Shown here: positions 12,101 to 25,375 of the stretch, one piece after another
Position numbering within the stretch: position 1 is the stretch's first letter
Layout of the letters: every line of letters begins with the position of its first letter
From: Arbacia lixula
Taxonomy: Eukaryota > Echinodermata > Echinoidea > Arbacioida > Arbaciidae
Assembly (NCBI GenBank): GCA_963669155.1
Contig: OZ022576.1
Location: forward strand, 32,524,998 to 32,588,997
Direction: 5' to 3'
DNA: 64,000 nt
Position numbers and translations under genes: made by a program
Notes under the pieces: generated by a model
Told to the model about the DNA's origin: nothing
The model's database searches: none
The model's input: the letters and a program-made list of their open reading frames with translations, nothing else

Positions 12101-15100
12101 TCATGAAATAATCTTTTATTTCACATTATTTCAGTCTTTAGTACCACATAGGAATGCACGCAAATCCCGCAGTTAATCTGGCACACAAAGGGTTAACCAG
12201 GGCCCCGTTGCATATAACTTATCATTAATGGTAACTCTGCCATCAATGGTAATTACGATGGTAACACCGCTCAACAACCAATCAAATTCAAGATTTCCTT
12301 TGAAATTCCCATTGGTAGCAAAGTTACCATCAATGGTAAGTTTTATGCAACAGGGCCCACCCAGGTGCGAGCCTCGACTAGCATTGTGGCGCTAGCTCAA
12401 ATTATCAAATGATGTATTGTGATGATGTTATGATTTGTGAAACTACTTTTTTTAATCACATTTGAATTCAACGTATTATTATTCAATGAAACCATTCACT
12501 TTGATATTGATTGAAATGTGAACAAACACAAATACACCATATTTCATTGACTCAATCTGTCACACAAATTATTTCCACAATGATATTTCTCCACAACAAT
12601 ATATGAAAGTGAGTTTCCTTATTTTTAAATATCCCAAAATACAAATTTAATTTTAAAAACTGTTATCACTTAAGTGCATATAATCAGCAACTTAAATTAG
12701 ACAAAATTACGATCTGACTTCGAGGTTTTCGCCCAAAAAACAGCGATGGAATAAATGACAATTAAGGCTACCACAGACGATACGATGTTGCCACGATTGT
12801 TAAGTCGATAAGGCCCATTACTGGAAATGTGACGTCATCTTCGAGTACAAATCCCATGGCTGAGTCCTGCGATGCAACCAGTTGCAGAGACGCACGACTG
12901 ATCGGATCGTATCATCTACGGTGGCCCTTTAGACATGTTAGACTAAATATTGAAAGCATATCATGAGTGTGTTCCTAAACCCCTTCTCTGTCAGACCCCA
13001 CATAGCCCACATGCATTACCTGTGCAAAAATGCCTTAATGGTGCATAAAGAGTTAAGAAAACTTGTTGACTTACGGGTCGTCCTGGTGCACCAGCGGCTC
13101 CGGGCGGTCCCATTAATCCAGCCAGACCCTGATAATATAGATAGCAGCGCCATCATTCGGTTAGAAACGAACACAACACCACGATTCAATACATGTGTGA
13201 TAAAGCACCGTATTATTACAATTTTTAACTGAAATGACATAGACAATAGGAGAATCTACTTGATGATCCTACTCCTCAAGTTTTAATTTCGTCCTCACAA
13301 CCTTTTCATTCAAATACTACAATCATACATTGAAGAAAATTATTGTTTTTATTGTTTGATTGTTGACCTATGCACATGACATTGCATGATTAAACAGAAT
13401 AGAAGAAACGAAGTGATTAACAGAAGATGGAACGTGTAAGCAACTTCAATCGTTGTAGACGTTCAAGATAGTTACTAATTGTATTGTATTGAATTGTATT
13501 ATGATTGATTTGATATGATAATATGCGTGCATTGCCATGGTGTAGCTGATGCCTAGTTTTGAAACAGGGTAGCAGACGAAATGAAGTAGAAGCTATCGTC
13601 GCCGCTTCTTAACATTAGTGTTAAATTAATAACCATGCATTAGTAACGAGATAAAACATTACACGCCATTTTGGGCGTTTTTCGAGCTAGGATTTCATTT
13701 TAGCTGAATTACTTACTCCTACTCCAAGAACGCCAGGAGATCCAGCGGGTCCGACGGGTCCACGGGCTCCCTACGTAAAAAAAGTGAAATAAACCGCCAT
13801 CATTCATATCATTGATTGTTTTATGAACACAAATCTTCTGTCACTCAACCAAGGAGTGGGTCTGAAGCTGGGGAGACTATCTATAATATATCTGAGATAT
13901 ACGTCTACCATTTTTATAAGTACAATTTTTTCACAGACAATTATTCTTTATATCGGATCTAAGTGTTGGAATGGTATTCCAAATGAGTTTAAAGGCGGAT
14001 TCACACTACATCCGACATTCCGACATACGACACGACATACGACTTTCCGACATTTGATCCGACAAAATAAAAATCGAAACAGTGCAAATCCAATGTGTCC
14101 ATTCACACTGAGGCAACACGACAAAAAAAGTCGTGTCCGACATATTTTGTCGTATTAAAAAATCGGATCATGTAGCGATTTTTCAAGCACGACAATCCGA
14201 CATTTAGCCGGAGACCAATCACAACGGCGGATTCCTATGACGTCACTTCATAAGTTTGGCTTGTCAAAAGACTTTTGCTTCGCGGAAAATCTCTGCGATG
14301 GCCCCACCTCAGTCCCATCTACTACAATGTATGTTGGACAATGTTTCCCAACGCATCATATCTTTATCATGTTTTGGTGAAGCATTTTACCATCGTTTGT
14401 AAAGAAAGGTGGGCAGGAATGTGATTTCTTAATGGCGGTAAGTTAATCAATGTCTATTAATGTCAGCTAATAGCGAGTTAATCTCGGTATTCATTGGTAA
14501 TTGAGTTTTAAAGACTTGACTCGAGACAAGTCTAATGTTTACGTTCGAGTACAGGTCTACGTAGTCGTATAAGTAAACGTTAAAAATTATACAGACCCAA
14601 GGCCAAGGGTCTACATGTAAAAAGTCAACTATTGATGGTGTATGCAACTGTTATCTACCTGCATAAATGTCATCATTCTAAACTTGAAAGTCTTGTGAGA
14701 TCTAAATCGCACTTTAACTTTGAAAGGCCTGGACATGTACATGCAACATCAATATAGGCCCTATCTAGTTTTAGAGGTCTAGACTGGTATTAAACGTTAT
14801 CAATTGAGTAACCTGTTATATGTTTATACTCCGATTAGGCTCTAGTCTAGTACTACTAGAAAGCTGTTGCATAACCAACAGTTCAACATAAACATCCGTA
14901 ATAATATTATACGTATAAACGGTACTGCAGTTAATTGTAGTGTGTTCTGTATTTATACTCTGTTCTAATGTCAGAGTTTTAATAAATACATCTAGATCTA
15001 TATACGTTGGATCTAAAGTTAAGTTACAGGTCTACAGCATCGAGGTCAACATGGCTGTTACCACCGTACATATCATGGGTAGCTAGTAGGTCTATCTTGT

Positions 15101-18100
15101 TGTTATGATAAATCTAGCCAGCCGGCCGACCGGCCGGGCGTGCTCATGCGAATAGATCTAGGTCCACGGAGTGAATACTCGTATTAGATAGATACTAGTT
15201 TTAGTAAAGAAAAGAATTGACTGTTAGATATTTATCTGACGTTGGTTCGTACTATAAATGTATGCAGTCTACCTCTAGAACTAGAATAGATAATTTGCTA
15301 CACTCAGATTTCCTTGTTTAGTTACAATTCGTACGAGTCAGCCATCTATCAATATCATCAAGTAGAGTCTACTTCAATCACAGCAAGTTATCTGCTCGTC
15401 TAAAGTCTACCAATATATTAACCAAACCTTAATTTTAGTAAGATCTGACTAACAAAAATAGAGATGAATTGGCCTGTATTCATGGGTTTAAGTTACTTTT
15501 CTTTCGGGTTTAGAAGACTCTGAACTAAGTTTACATGAGGAGCTAATGTAGATTCATATTTGTTTGTCGGGGAATGCTGACAGTTTTCTTAACGTCAAAA
15601 CTTATTAACGTTAGTTAATTTGTAGTTTAAAAAAATAAGAAGTGTCACTATTTTTTCTTGCAGAGTCACTGTTGGTGGAATGATTTAGTTTGTTAGTTGA
15701 ATGATTACATGTAGAATGGCTGTAGATATGCGGAATGTTCCTAAAAAGAATGTACCAATATTCAAAATTTCTTTGCACAAGAGTAGGCCTGTTCAACTGT
15801 TCATAATGTTTTATTTGATACTTTTCTTGTATCACGCACACTGGCGTAAATATGTAAAGTTTTTTTTTTTTTTGAGGGAAAGATGAAATTTCGAGGGTGC
15901 GGGAGGAGGATGTCTGAGAAGAGGGGGAGGGGGGGGGGGTGCCCCCCCCCCCTTCCGATGTAGATTGGGAGGATAATGTTGTTTCTTGATCTCTAAGAAA
16001 GTTCTCATCGTGTATTTCAACCGTCTATATAGCATAAATGATCGAATCTGTGAAAGGAAAATTAAGAAGGGGGGTTAAGGCTGAAACAAATATGAACAGA
16101 TGTAGCCCTGGATTAGGGAGTTTGGTGCGGCGAGGGGGCTATATACATGCCTTTGCTGTGTTCATGATAGAGAGGAGGGGACGGAGGGGGGGGGGTAATC
16201 ATGTTGTGTTGATGCAGATTTGTCAAAGCAGAATTTTTGAGGGAAAGATGAAATTTCGAGGGTGCGGGAGGAGGATGTCTGAGAAGAGGGGGAGGGGGGG
16301 GGTGCCCCCCCCCCCCCTTCCGATGTAGATTGGGAGGATAATGTTGTTTCTTGATCTCTAAGAAAGTTCTCATCGTGTATTTCAACCGTCTATATAGCAT
16401 AAATGATCGAATCTGTGAAAGGAAAATTAAGAAGGGGGGTTAAAGATTGTCCGTCCCTTTTGCAAGCTTAAAATTTGAAATCGTCTATCACGATCGTAAA
16501 TTGAAGAAAGTGTGATTCAAGACCATTTCTAAGAATATAGCATGTTGAAACTTTCTGTATATGTAAAAAATTTCAGCCGTTAAATTTCAAACCGACTTTT
16601 TTCGTACCACGAAAAAAGTATTAGTCTTTGTTACAGTATCTATGTGGTTATTATGCGTGTGTGAAATCCTAATTTTATGAGTAACTCCCAAACTTTGGAC
16701 ATGACTCCTTCCATATAGCATTATTTTTCATAATGCATTTTATAATTGAATAAACAGATTAATCAATAAAGCAGATATTTCAACACAAACTGCTAAGAGC
16801 CTGAGGTAAAGACTATTAATCAGACGTTGTATACGTGCATTATTTGAATTTTACACTACGTTTCAGTTTCAAATTGTGAATATAGAGCTTGCTAACACTC
16901 CTCTATATGTTTTGCCAATGTTTCGGTGGTTTTGTGGTGATCTGAAAAAGGGACTGGCTGTCTTTAAGGCTGAAACAAATATGTACAGATGTAGCCCTGG
17001 ATTAGGGAGTTTGGTGCGGCGAGGGGGCTATATACATGCCTTTGCTGTGTTCATGATAGAGAGGAGGGGACGGAGGGGGAGAGGGGGGGGGGGGTAATCA
17101 TGTTGTGTTGATGCAGATTTGTCAAAGCAGAATCTAACAGATAAGACTTACTTTGAACAGGACACTCAAATCACTGAATAATTTTATATTTCTATTTGAG
17201 GAATCGTGATACCTGCAAACTATATTGTAGGCCTACATGCATACAATGTCATGTTGCCGATATGATTTATACTGCATATGTCTGGTATAAAAAAAAATCC
17301 CAAACATGCCTTAACATAGACATAGCGAATGAACTAGATAAAGACATAACCTACCCTCTTATAATGGACTATTGTTATGATTGCTGTAATATCGTAAATT
17401 CTTTCTCTTCACCGTTGTAAAGAAGGATTAGGGTGAGTGTGATTATGCCAACTTCCCAACACGAAATATTGATGCTGGTTTTCCTCTATTTTGAATAAGT
17501 ACGTATCTGTAACTTGATCTAGTATTGAGGCAAGAGCATGAGAATGAACAAGGAGACGTAAGAGTAGAGGGAAGGAGAAGAAAGAGAGGGAAGCGAATGC
17601 GTGGAGGAGGAGGGAGATGGTGGAGAAGGAGGAAGAAGATGATCATCTAGTTGTCTTTCGTCTTTTGTTTTTCCTCCTCATTCACCCTTCTTTCTTCTAG
17701 TCATTCTCACTTGATTCTTTTCCCTACCCCCCATTTCCTCCTTCCTTCCTTGCCGTACTGCTCCTCCTCTTCTCCTCTATTCCTCACCATCAATCCACCC
17801 TCTCCCCCCCCCCCCTCTCCCTTGTTCCCTTTCTCCCGTTTCCTTTCCTCTCCCCCTCGGTTTATATTCCCTTCCACCTTTTTCATCTCTTCCTTTTAAC
17901 TTTCTTACTTCCGTCTTCTACCGCTGCAGTTTCCTCCTCCCTTTTCTCCCGCCTTCGCCGTAAGTTCTTTCTTTCCTTCCTCCTTCTTCCTTCTTCACCG
18001 CCCCCCTCCTCCTGCTTCTCGTCCCTATCAGATCAATATTTTTCTTGTGTTTATGCTTGGTTATTGCATAAAGAACTTGATAATTGATTGACCGACAGCA

Positions 18101-18330
18101 AATGTCGTGTCATCCGACTTTTTGCACGACATTTTGGAAAGTCGTTGTCACTGTGAACTGAAATGTCGTGTCGTATGTCGTGTCGTATGTCGGAATGTCG
18201 GATGTCGGATGCAGTGTGAATCCGCCTTAAATCGTGTCCAACTTTATCAAACTTTAAAAGGAAATATAGGATATATATATATACTGCAAAATGAAAAATA
18301 GCAAGTTAGTTACTGCATGCATGTACCTTC

Positions 18331-18384
<54 letters not shown>

Positions 18385-18430
18385 ATCCTTCCTACACCTT
18401 CTCTTTCCCTCTTTCTTTCTTTCTTTCTTC

Positions 18431-18461
<31 letters not shown>

Positions 18462-21400
18462 TCCTTTTTTTCCTTCCTTGCTTTCTGAACCTAATACTCA
18501 TGAGGACCACCCTCGACAAGCCTCTTTGGCTTTTGGTGGTCCCTCCAAATTTAAATACTATGTTATATATGCTCTTAACTTATCTTCGATACCTCATGTT
18601 CATTTTGTATTGCTTGTACTTGAATGTTATGTTTGTTTTGGGTTGCATTCGCCTTTTTACATTGTTATTGTTTTACTTGAAATTTGAATGTGGAAATACA
18701 TAAATGAAAATGAAATGAAAATCGACCAACAAGCTGTAACTAGCCAGTAAAGGCGCTAGTCTTATCGTTCAGACATGACGAGGTGTTTCAAAGAGTCTTT
18801 GTCAGGAGACTTAACATTCCAAGTGAGTGTAAAACAAAAAGTAACACACGCAAAGGTATCTATATTTCCCAGCCAACATTCTCTCTTTTACGTTTATCTA
18901 CGTTACCATAACATATTCCCAGTATCCACATTCAAAAGAAGTCTCAACTGACAAGGATATTTGGCACAGATACAAAATACTAATTTATTTCACAGTTGTG
19001 AAAAATATCTTATGGTAAGTTGATGAAGAAAAACGTAGATCCACTGGCTAATTTAGAAAGTACTGTACATATAGAAGTTTTTCAGTGACCTGAAAAAGAT
19101 ATAACAGATTCGTTTCCTTTACATGGTTTATCGTGGGAGATATTAGTATTGTGCAAAATTAGTATTGTGCAAAATATTTTGTACCTAATATGAGGCCATG
19201 CAGGTACTTTACAACAAAATGGGATAATTACATGTAGCTGGTATGCTTTTTAATATCACAAGAACTTACACCGTAATTCGTTGAATGCCTGCAAACATTA
19301 TAAATGCCCTTGTGCAAAATGGGTAGTTACACACGCAAACCTAGAAAAGTGGATTATGCGGGGCGCAGTGAGGAGTAATGGGACTAAACTCTATCTCTGG
19401 ACACACACCCCCATCCCATCCCTCACGTGATATGAATGTACTGTGACGTCACGCCGGAGCTTCATGTACTTACCACGTTGCCGGTTCGTCCCTCCTCTCC
19501 TTGGGCCCCCGTCTTGCCCTGGGGCCCGATGAGGCCACGCTCGCCGATCGGTCCCTGGGCGCCGCGTGGGCCCCTGGAACCCTTGGGGAGAAAATACGAG
19601 AGTTTTTATCGCAATTAGCAACATGATATCATGATTTACATAGACAAGTCATCAGAGTGTGGTCAACGTCACGTCCATCAACATCTTCCATAAGGAGTAC
19701 GTAGTACTACGTGTGTCACTTGCATGTGTAGTATGACTGTACACTGTAAAAAAAAAAATCAATATCACTGTGATAGCACTATATATGTGTATATCTACCT
19801 CTCATGCCATTATTCGCCGAACGAAAGGAACAAATTGAATTCGGGACGTTCATCACTGTACCAGGGATATATGTATTATACAAAGTACCTTCAGCCGTTT
19901 GTATAATGCAGACTAAGTGTTTGTAGTACCCCCCCCCCCCTCACATAATAAAATCCTGAATAGCGGTATTGATTTTATTGTGATTAATCTTTCTTTATAT
20001 TTTTCAATCAAACAATGCATCATCATTCTTTCTCACTCTCTCACCTTTTGTCCTTGGTCACCCAACTTTCCAGTTCGTCCTTGTTGTCCCGCTGGTCCCT
20101 GCAGATGGACAAAAGAAGTGCTCAAATATCACCATGGTGACCAATTGTGTTCATTGCAATCATATTGACAATTACGATATTACATAATTACATCTATATA
20201 TCTATATATACCCAAATCAGCGTGATATAAGATATATATAAACAAATTAACAAATATATGTGTACAAATATTGACTACTCACAGATAGGGTGAGAACTAT
20301 ATACATAAGATGACGTGAAAAACATGTGAGATCCCGAGGCGAAGCCGAGAATTATTTTGTTTGAGACGTATCTCCGGGCCTCTATTTAAGTATGTCCTGA
20401 ATGTTAGTAGAGTTTATATTATCGCATGTATCGAGTAATGTTGATGCAAAGTAACCACACAATTTTGAACCTAACCATTATTTAACATTATTTTTATTCA
20501 GAATGAAGGCCTGTCCTCCTTGTCATCAGTATTGTTTACGTTGACGTAGGTGCATTACGCAGATTTGTCATTTTACGTGTTGTTTAAATGCACATAGACA
20601 AAGAGTGTTGTTCCGTTATTAAAAAAAAAAATCTCCGTCATGGCATTCTCCCCAAAATGAATGCTATACGCTAATCCCATATAAATATTCATCTCACGAG
20701 TTGTCGCCAAGTTACTATAAACTCTATACCAACCAATCAGATTTCAGGATACCTGAAGTGTCATCTCATATTATGAGTAATACCACAGTGTATATGCATC
20801 TAAAAATATTACACTTATATTAGACTGAAAGACTAGATGAAAGTCTTGCCTGATCTCCGCGGGGTCCCATTGGTCCGTTCATACCGAGGGGTCCCAGAGG
20901 TCCCTGAAAAATAAGACATTTGATAAATGAAAACAACATGGAATCAAACACATAGCTTACCAGTAAGGTCCACGTGCAAAAAAAATGTGCATGAACTACT
21001 ATTCGATAAGTCATTGGTAACAACATAAATAAAACAGGCAGGCATTGAATTATACATAAGTGGCAGTTAAAAACAATACCCACCGCATATGATCTTTATT
21101 TAAATCTGGAACTGATTTTATCACATTTTGCAAATTATCAAATCTTTCTTGCTTTTGGGTGTCTTTTCTCTATCCACATGATTTCAATGCTTTACAAAGC
21201 TTGGCAAGGATACGCCATGAGAGTTTGAGCATTATATCAATGCATATCTATTTCTGAAGTAAATATATACGACGCCCTCAAATCAGCTTGAACAACAACG
21301 TTGATACACAATCATCAGTTATTCTTGTCACTCTTTGTTGCGATTTGAGAGGTTGCCTGAGGAAAGACTTACAGCGGCTCCCTGCAGTCCAACCTCTCCC

Positions 21401-21708
21401 CTGGCTCCGCGTGCTCCCCGCATACCCTGGGGAGGAAACAGAGAAGTAGAGGGTCATCAACTAACTGGCCATATGAGCATGGTGATGAAAGGGAGGGGGT
21501 AGGGGATCAACATAAGGTAGCCTATGGCCTCTTAGCTTCATCCGAAGAATGAAAACATGTATATATTAGGAAGCTAGTGTCTGCAATAAGTGCTGCAATA
21601 GCAAAACAAAATAAATTTTCCTCATCATCTCCCTCACCGGAATATTTGAATTTAAGTAAAATTTAAACATAATTAAAAAAAAATATATAGTGATGATAAT
21701 AACAATTC

Positions 21709-21739
<31 letters not shown>

Positions 21740-21950
21740 AAGAAGAAGAAGAAGAAGAAGAAGAAGAAGAAGAAGAAGAAGAAGAAGAAGAAGAAGAAGA
21801 AGAAGAAGAAGAAGAAGAAGAAGAAGAAGAAGAAGAAGAAGAAGAAGATGAAGAAGAAGAAGAAGAAGAAGAAGAAGAAGAAGAAGAAGAAAAAGAAGAA
21901 GAAGAAGAAGGAGAAGAAGAAGAAGAAGAAGAAGAAGAAGAAGAAAAGTA

Positions 21951-21987
<37 letters not shown>

Positions 21988-24900
21988 TACTATAATAATA
22001 ATAATAACAATAATAATAATGACGATAATACATAAGAATAATTGCATGTCTCTATGTAGTTAATATAACAGAATGCATAAAGAATGTGTAAAGTGCATTG
22101 GCTTAATTGGTGATATTTACAAAGAACGAAACAGATAGCATAACGACCTTCAAACCCTCAAAATCAAAAAGGCTTTTATACAATTCGTTACGATCTTGTA
22201 ATATTCATCACGCAATACGTTTCATTGCTTAACACTTTGTATTACTTTCATAGAACATAATTTTATGTAACATACAAATGGTTTACTGTAATTGAAGCCG
22301 ACGTTGATTCGTGGTTCACTATAATTGAGGCGGACGTTGATAGGTGGTTCCTTACCTGCGGTCCGACACGGCCGACTTTGCCCTGAGCTCCCAGCGCGCC
22401 GACCTCTCCCTTCATTCCCTGCTCGCCCGCAGGTCCACGCTCACCGGGCGGGCCACCTTGGCCCTAACAAAAAAGTGTAACCATAGTAACAGTAATCATT
22501 GGCACTGTTGATTTAAAGAGGCTCTGTACATATTCAGTAATCAACCAGTTGTGAGGAAGTACATATATTTTTACGTCAACCGGGTGGTCCGTTTGCTTAG
22601 CTCTTTGGGAATGATGTTATCTAGGAGTCAGGGAGTTAATGAACACGCGGAGTGGCATCATCTCAGCTGAGTGTGTTATTGATTAGGTTTCAGTTTTGAA
22701 AGATGAATTTAAAAACTTAAAAACTGAATTTCTTCTTTGTGGTGCCCCTTTCTCTGGAGACAGCACGGTAAGGAAAATAATCACACGTATTAATGCAGAT
22801 CGTGAAATAATGAGCAATTTTACATTGTTTCTAGCAAAAAAAATCCTCCATGCTCAATGTCTTAATCTTTTATGGTGCACGACGTATTTTTTATAAACCA
22901 GCCAAAGAAATGATTGTTTTTAAATCACGAAAGTAACGTAGATAGATATGTTTTTTTATATATTTTTTATATTACATTATGATTATTTTTGCACAAAAAC
23001 AATGAAATATGAACATGTGTATTTTCGGATATGATTCATATACTTCAGATGACAGACGTAGGACGCAGAACAAAGAACAGATCAATGCAAACACATCATA
23101 CTTTAAAAAAAAACACACAATCGGACAATGTAACAATTAAGAATGGCTGGGTGACTTACGGGGTTACCTGGAATTCCGCGAGCTCCTTGTGTTCCCTTAG
23201 TGCCAAGCGCCCCCTAGAGTTAGGAAAACAACAGGATTCGTTGCAGCTATTACATGAAGTTCAATTGAGGGGAATGCATGTTGATTTTGATTTCTTTTAA
23301 TCATTTTGGGTACTTGTGTAGATTCAATACAGCCATATTTTCTAAATCGTAGATAGATAGAGTAAAAATGAACACAGTTCTTGAAATTCCCTCTACTTCT
23401 GTTACCCGACCGGGTAAATCGTGAATTAGCAAACCTCTTTTGAAAGAATAAAACCACATGGTGTAAATGAAAGTAAGTGAATCTGTACCAATCGCGTGAC
23501 AGGTTCGATTCGATCAAATGATCCTGAATCAGTCACGTGACGGGTTTGATCCAATCACTACTCACACGTGCACCCTTGGCTCCCTGTGGTCCGTTTGGTC
23601 CTGGACCTCCAGCTTCACCCTGCAAATCGGAGGAAAAGAAGATTTTTGTTTGTTTTTTTAAGAGTCGTCTTTTATCAAGCTGCCATGACTGCAACTTTTG
23701 TATGGGTATCACGTTACTGTTGCAGATGACCCAATGCAAAAAAAGGGTTGTCAAGTTTGTTCCTCCAGTGAGAAACTTTCGTGAATAAACAGAATAAAAA
23801 TGATGTTATGACAAGTCAAGTAATCATTTTAATAACTTAGTGAGGAAACTGCTTATAACGCCAAAGTATAGTTTACTAGATAAATAGGCGTATTAATATC
23901 AAGACAATGTTATAATCCACCAAGGCAACTTTTGAAGTTGTTCGCGTTTGACTGTCTTGGTGAGGATGGTTCCTGGTGATATTGACAGAGACCTAGTTTT
24001 AGACTGGTGTCATGTTGTCTGGTTTTAGAAAGAAAGAGGTCAATAAACTTACATCGCTTCCACGCATTCCCTGTGGTCCCTGTGGTCCAATCGGTCCTTG
24101 GCTTCCCTGCGAGGAAAGAGAATCATGATCAGTTATGATCTTAACTCCTCTTAAAAATATGCACTAGTCACATGTATACATCTCTCTGTCTTTATTTCTA
24201 TTTCCACCCTTCTCACTCTCTATCTATCTTCCTTTCTCCTCCTTCTCCTCCTCCTCCTCCTCCTCCTCTTCCCGTAACAAAGAACCCTTTTTTGTATATA
24301 AAATATCCAAAGTTTTGTTCATCCTCTCTGCAATAAGTTTTAATCAAAACCTATATATCTACTATATATAATTATGAACAAAATACAATATTGATCTCGA
24401 CTTAAACGCGACGAGTATCACGTCTTTCCGATCATTCCCTGAGCACTGTCTGTCCAACGTGCTTACAAACAAAATACTGTTCATCTCGATTCACACACAA
24501 CTATGTGTTCAAAATAATGGTCGTCATCGTTGAGGTGCCCGTACTTACTTGTTCACCCTCTCGTCCAGGCTCTCCTTGGGATCCTCCAACACCAGGGTCA
24601 CCCTGTCAAGAGCACGGACAGTAACAAGTGTTGGACATCGCAGAGGGCCGATGTATTTCATAAGTCTACCAATAAATTGTTACGCAATTTTGATAATTAC
24701 GTAGACCTAATTGTAACTGTACAGTTGTATTCGGCTCGCAGTACATGGAATGTGCATAATTACATCAGGTCCCAGTAGAAGGTGAACTCGAAGCTTGACC
24801 TACAAAACGTTCCCCTTATCAACAATATTAACAACAGTAAAAGTAGCAACGATAGCAACATTTTAATACGACGAAGTAATTCAAGACAGTGAAGAATTAA

Positions 24901-25344
24901 AATTAAAATAAGTGTAAAACTAACACTACAAATAACAACAATACTGATAAAAAAAATCATTGATGATCAAAAATACAAAATGATATAGATAATAATTTAA
25001 GTGGGTTTTTTTTATAAAGCTGTGTGTTATAACGACAATGACAAAAATCTGCACTTACATCCTCTCCCATTGATCCACCCGTTCCAATTCCTCCACGAAG
25101 ACCAGGGGGTCCCTATACGTGAAGACAAAGCGAGAAGACATATGATGACAGATGAGAGAGATGGGGGAGAGGGGAGTAAGACGGGAAGGGGGGGGGGGAG
25201 ACAGAGAGAGTGAGAAAACAAGAAAGGGAAAAGGTGTTTGGGAGGCAGAGAGAAGCAGGATAAAATAAGAGATAGATAAAAATTAAAGACAAGGGGGGAG
25301 AAACGAAGATGCAGGCAGTGGGAGGAAGGTTGAGAGACGGAGGA

Positions 25345-25375
<31 letters not shown>

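Larger units (their letters stand above)
13994..18226. mobile_element. 4.2-kb inverted-repeat DNA element inside the LINE
   Basis: The left terminus GGCGGATTCACACTACATCC is mirrored at the right end (GGCGGATTCACACTGCATCC on the minus strand). Each is followed by clusters of CGACATACGACACGACAT-type words. TTAAA flanks both ends (13989-13993 and 18227-18231); a TAA or TTAA duplication with slightly different termini fits equally well. Removing one copy of the flank restores the LINE reading frame. No transposase ORF is visible, so it is non-autonomous. It carries the A/B duplicated segments and purine- and pyrimidine-rich tracts. Confidence 0.75.
13850..18721 (+). mobile_element. LINE 3' end (CR1/L2/Jockey-like), interrupted
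   Basis: Left part (to 13993): the + strand reads [15 protein letters not shown], a typical C-terminal block of non-LTR retrotransposon ORF2. Right part (from 18227): [13 protein letters not shown] continues the same frame to a stop near 18290. It is followed by a 3' UTR with (CT)n and (TTTC)n tracts and an AAATGAAAATGAAATGAAAA tail ending near 18721. A DNA element at 13994-18226 separates the two parts. It is 5'-truncated; the left limit is approximate. Confidence 0.7.

Noticed and set aside
16038-17097. Gly/Arg-rich + strand ORFs repeated twice
   Set aside because: They follow from the duplicated G-rich A and B segments and carry no domain.
21566-22063. ORFs of poly-Leu, poly-Phe and poly-Lys
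   Set aside because: Translations of the (GAA)n and (TAA)n arrays, not genes.
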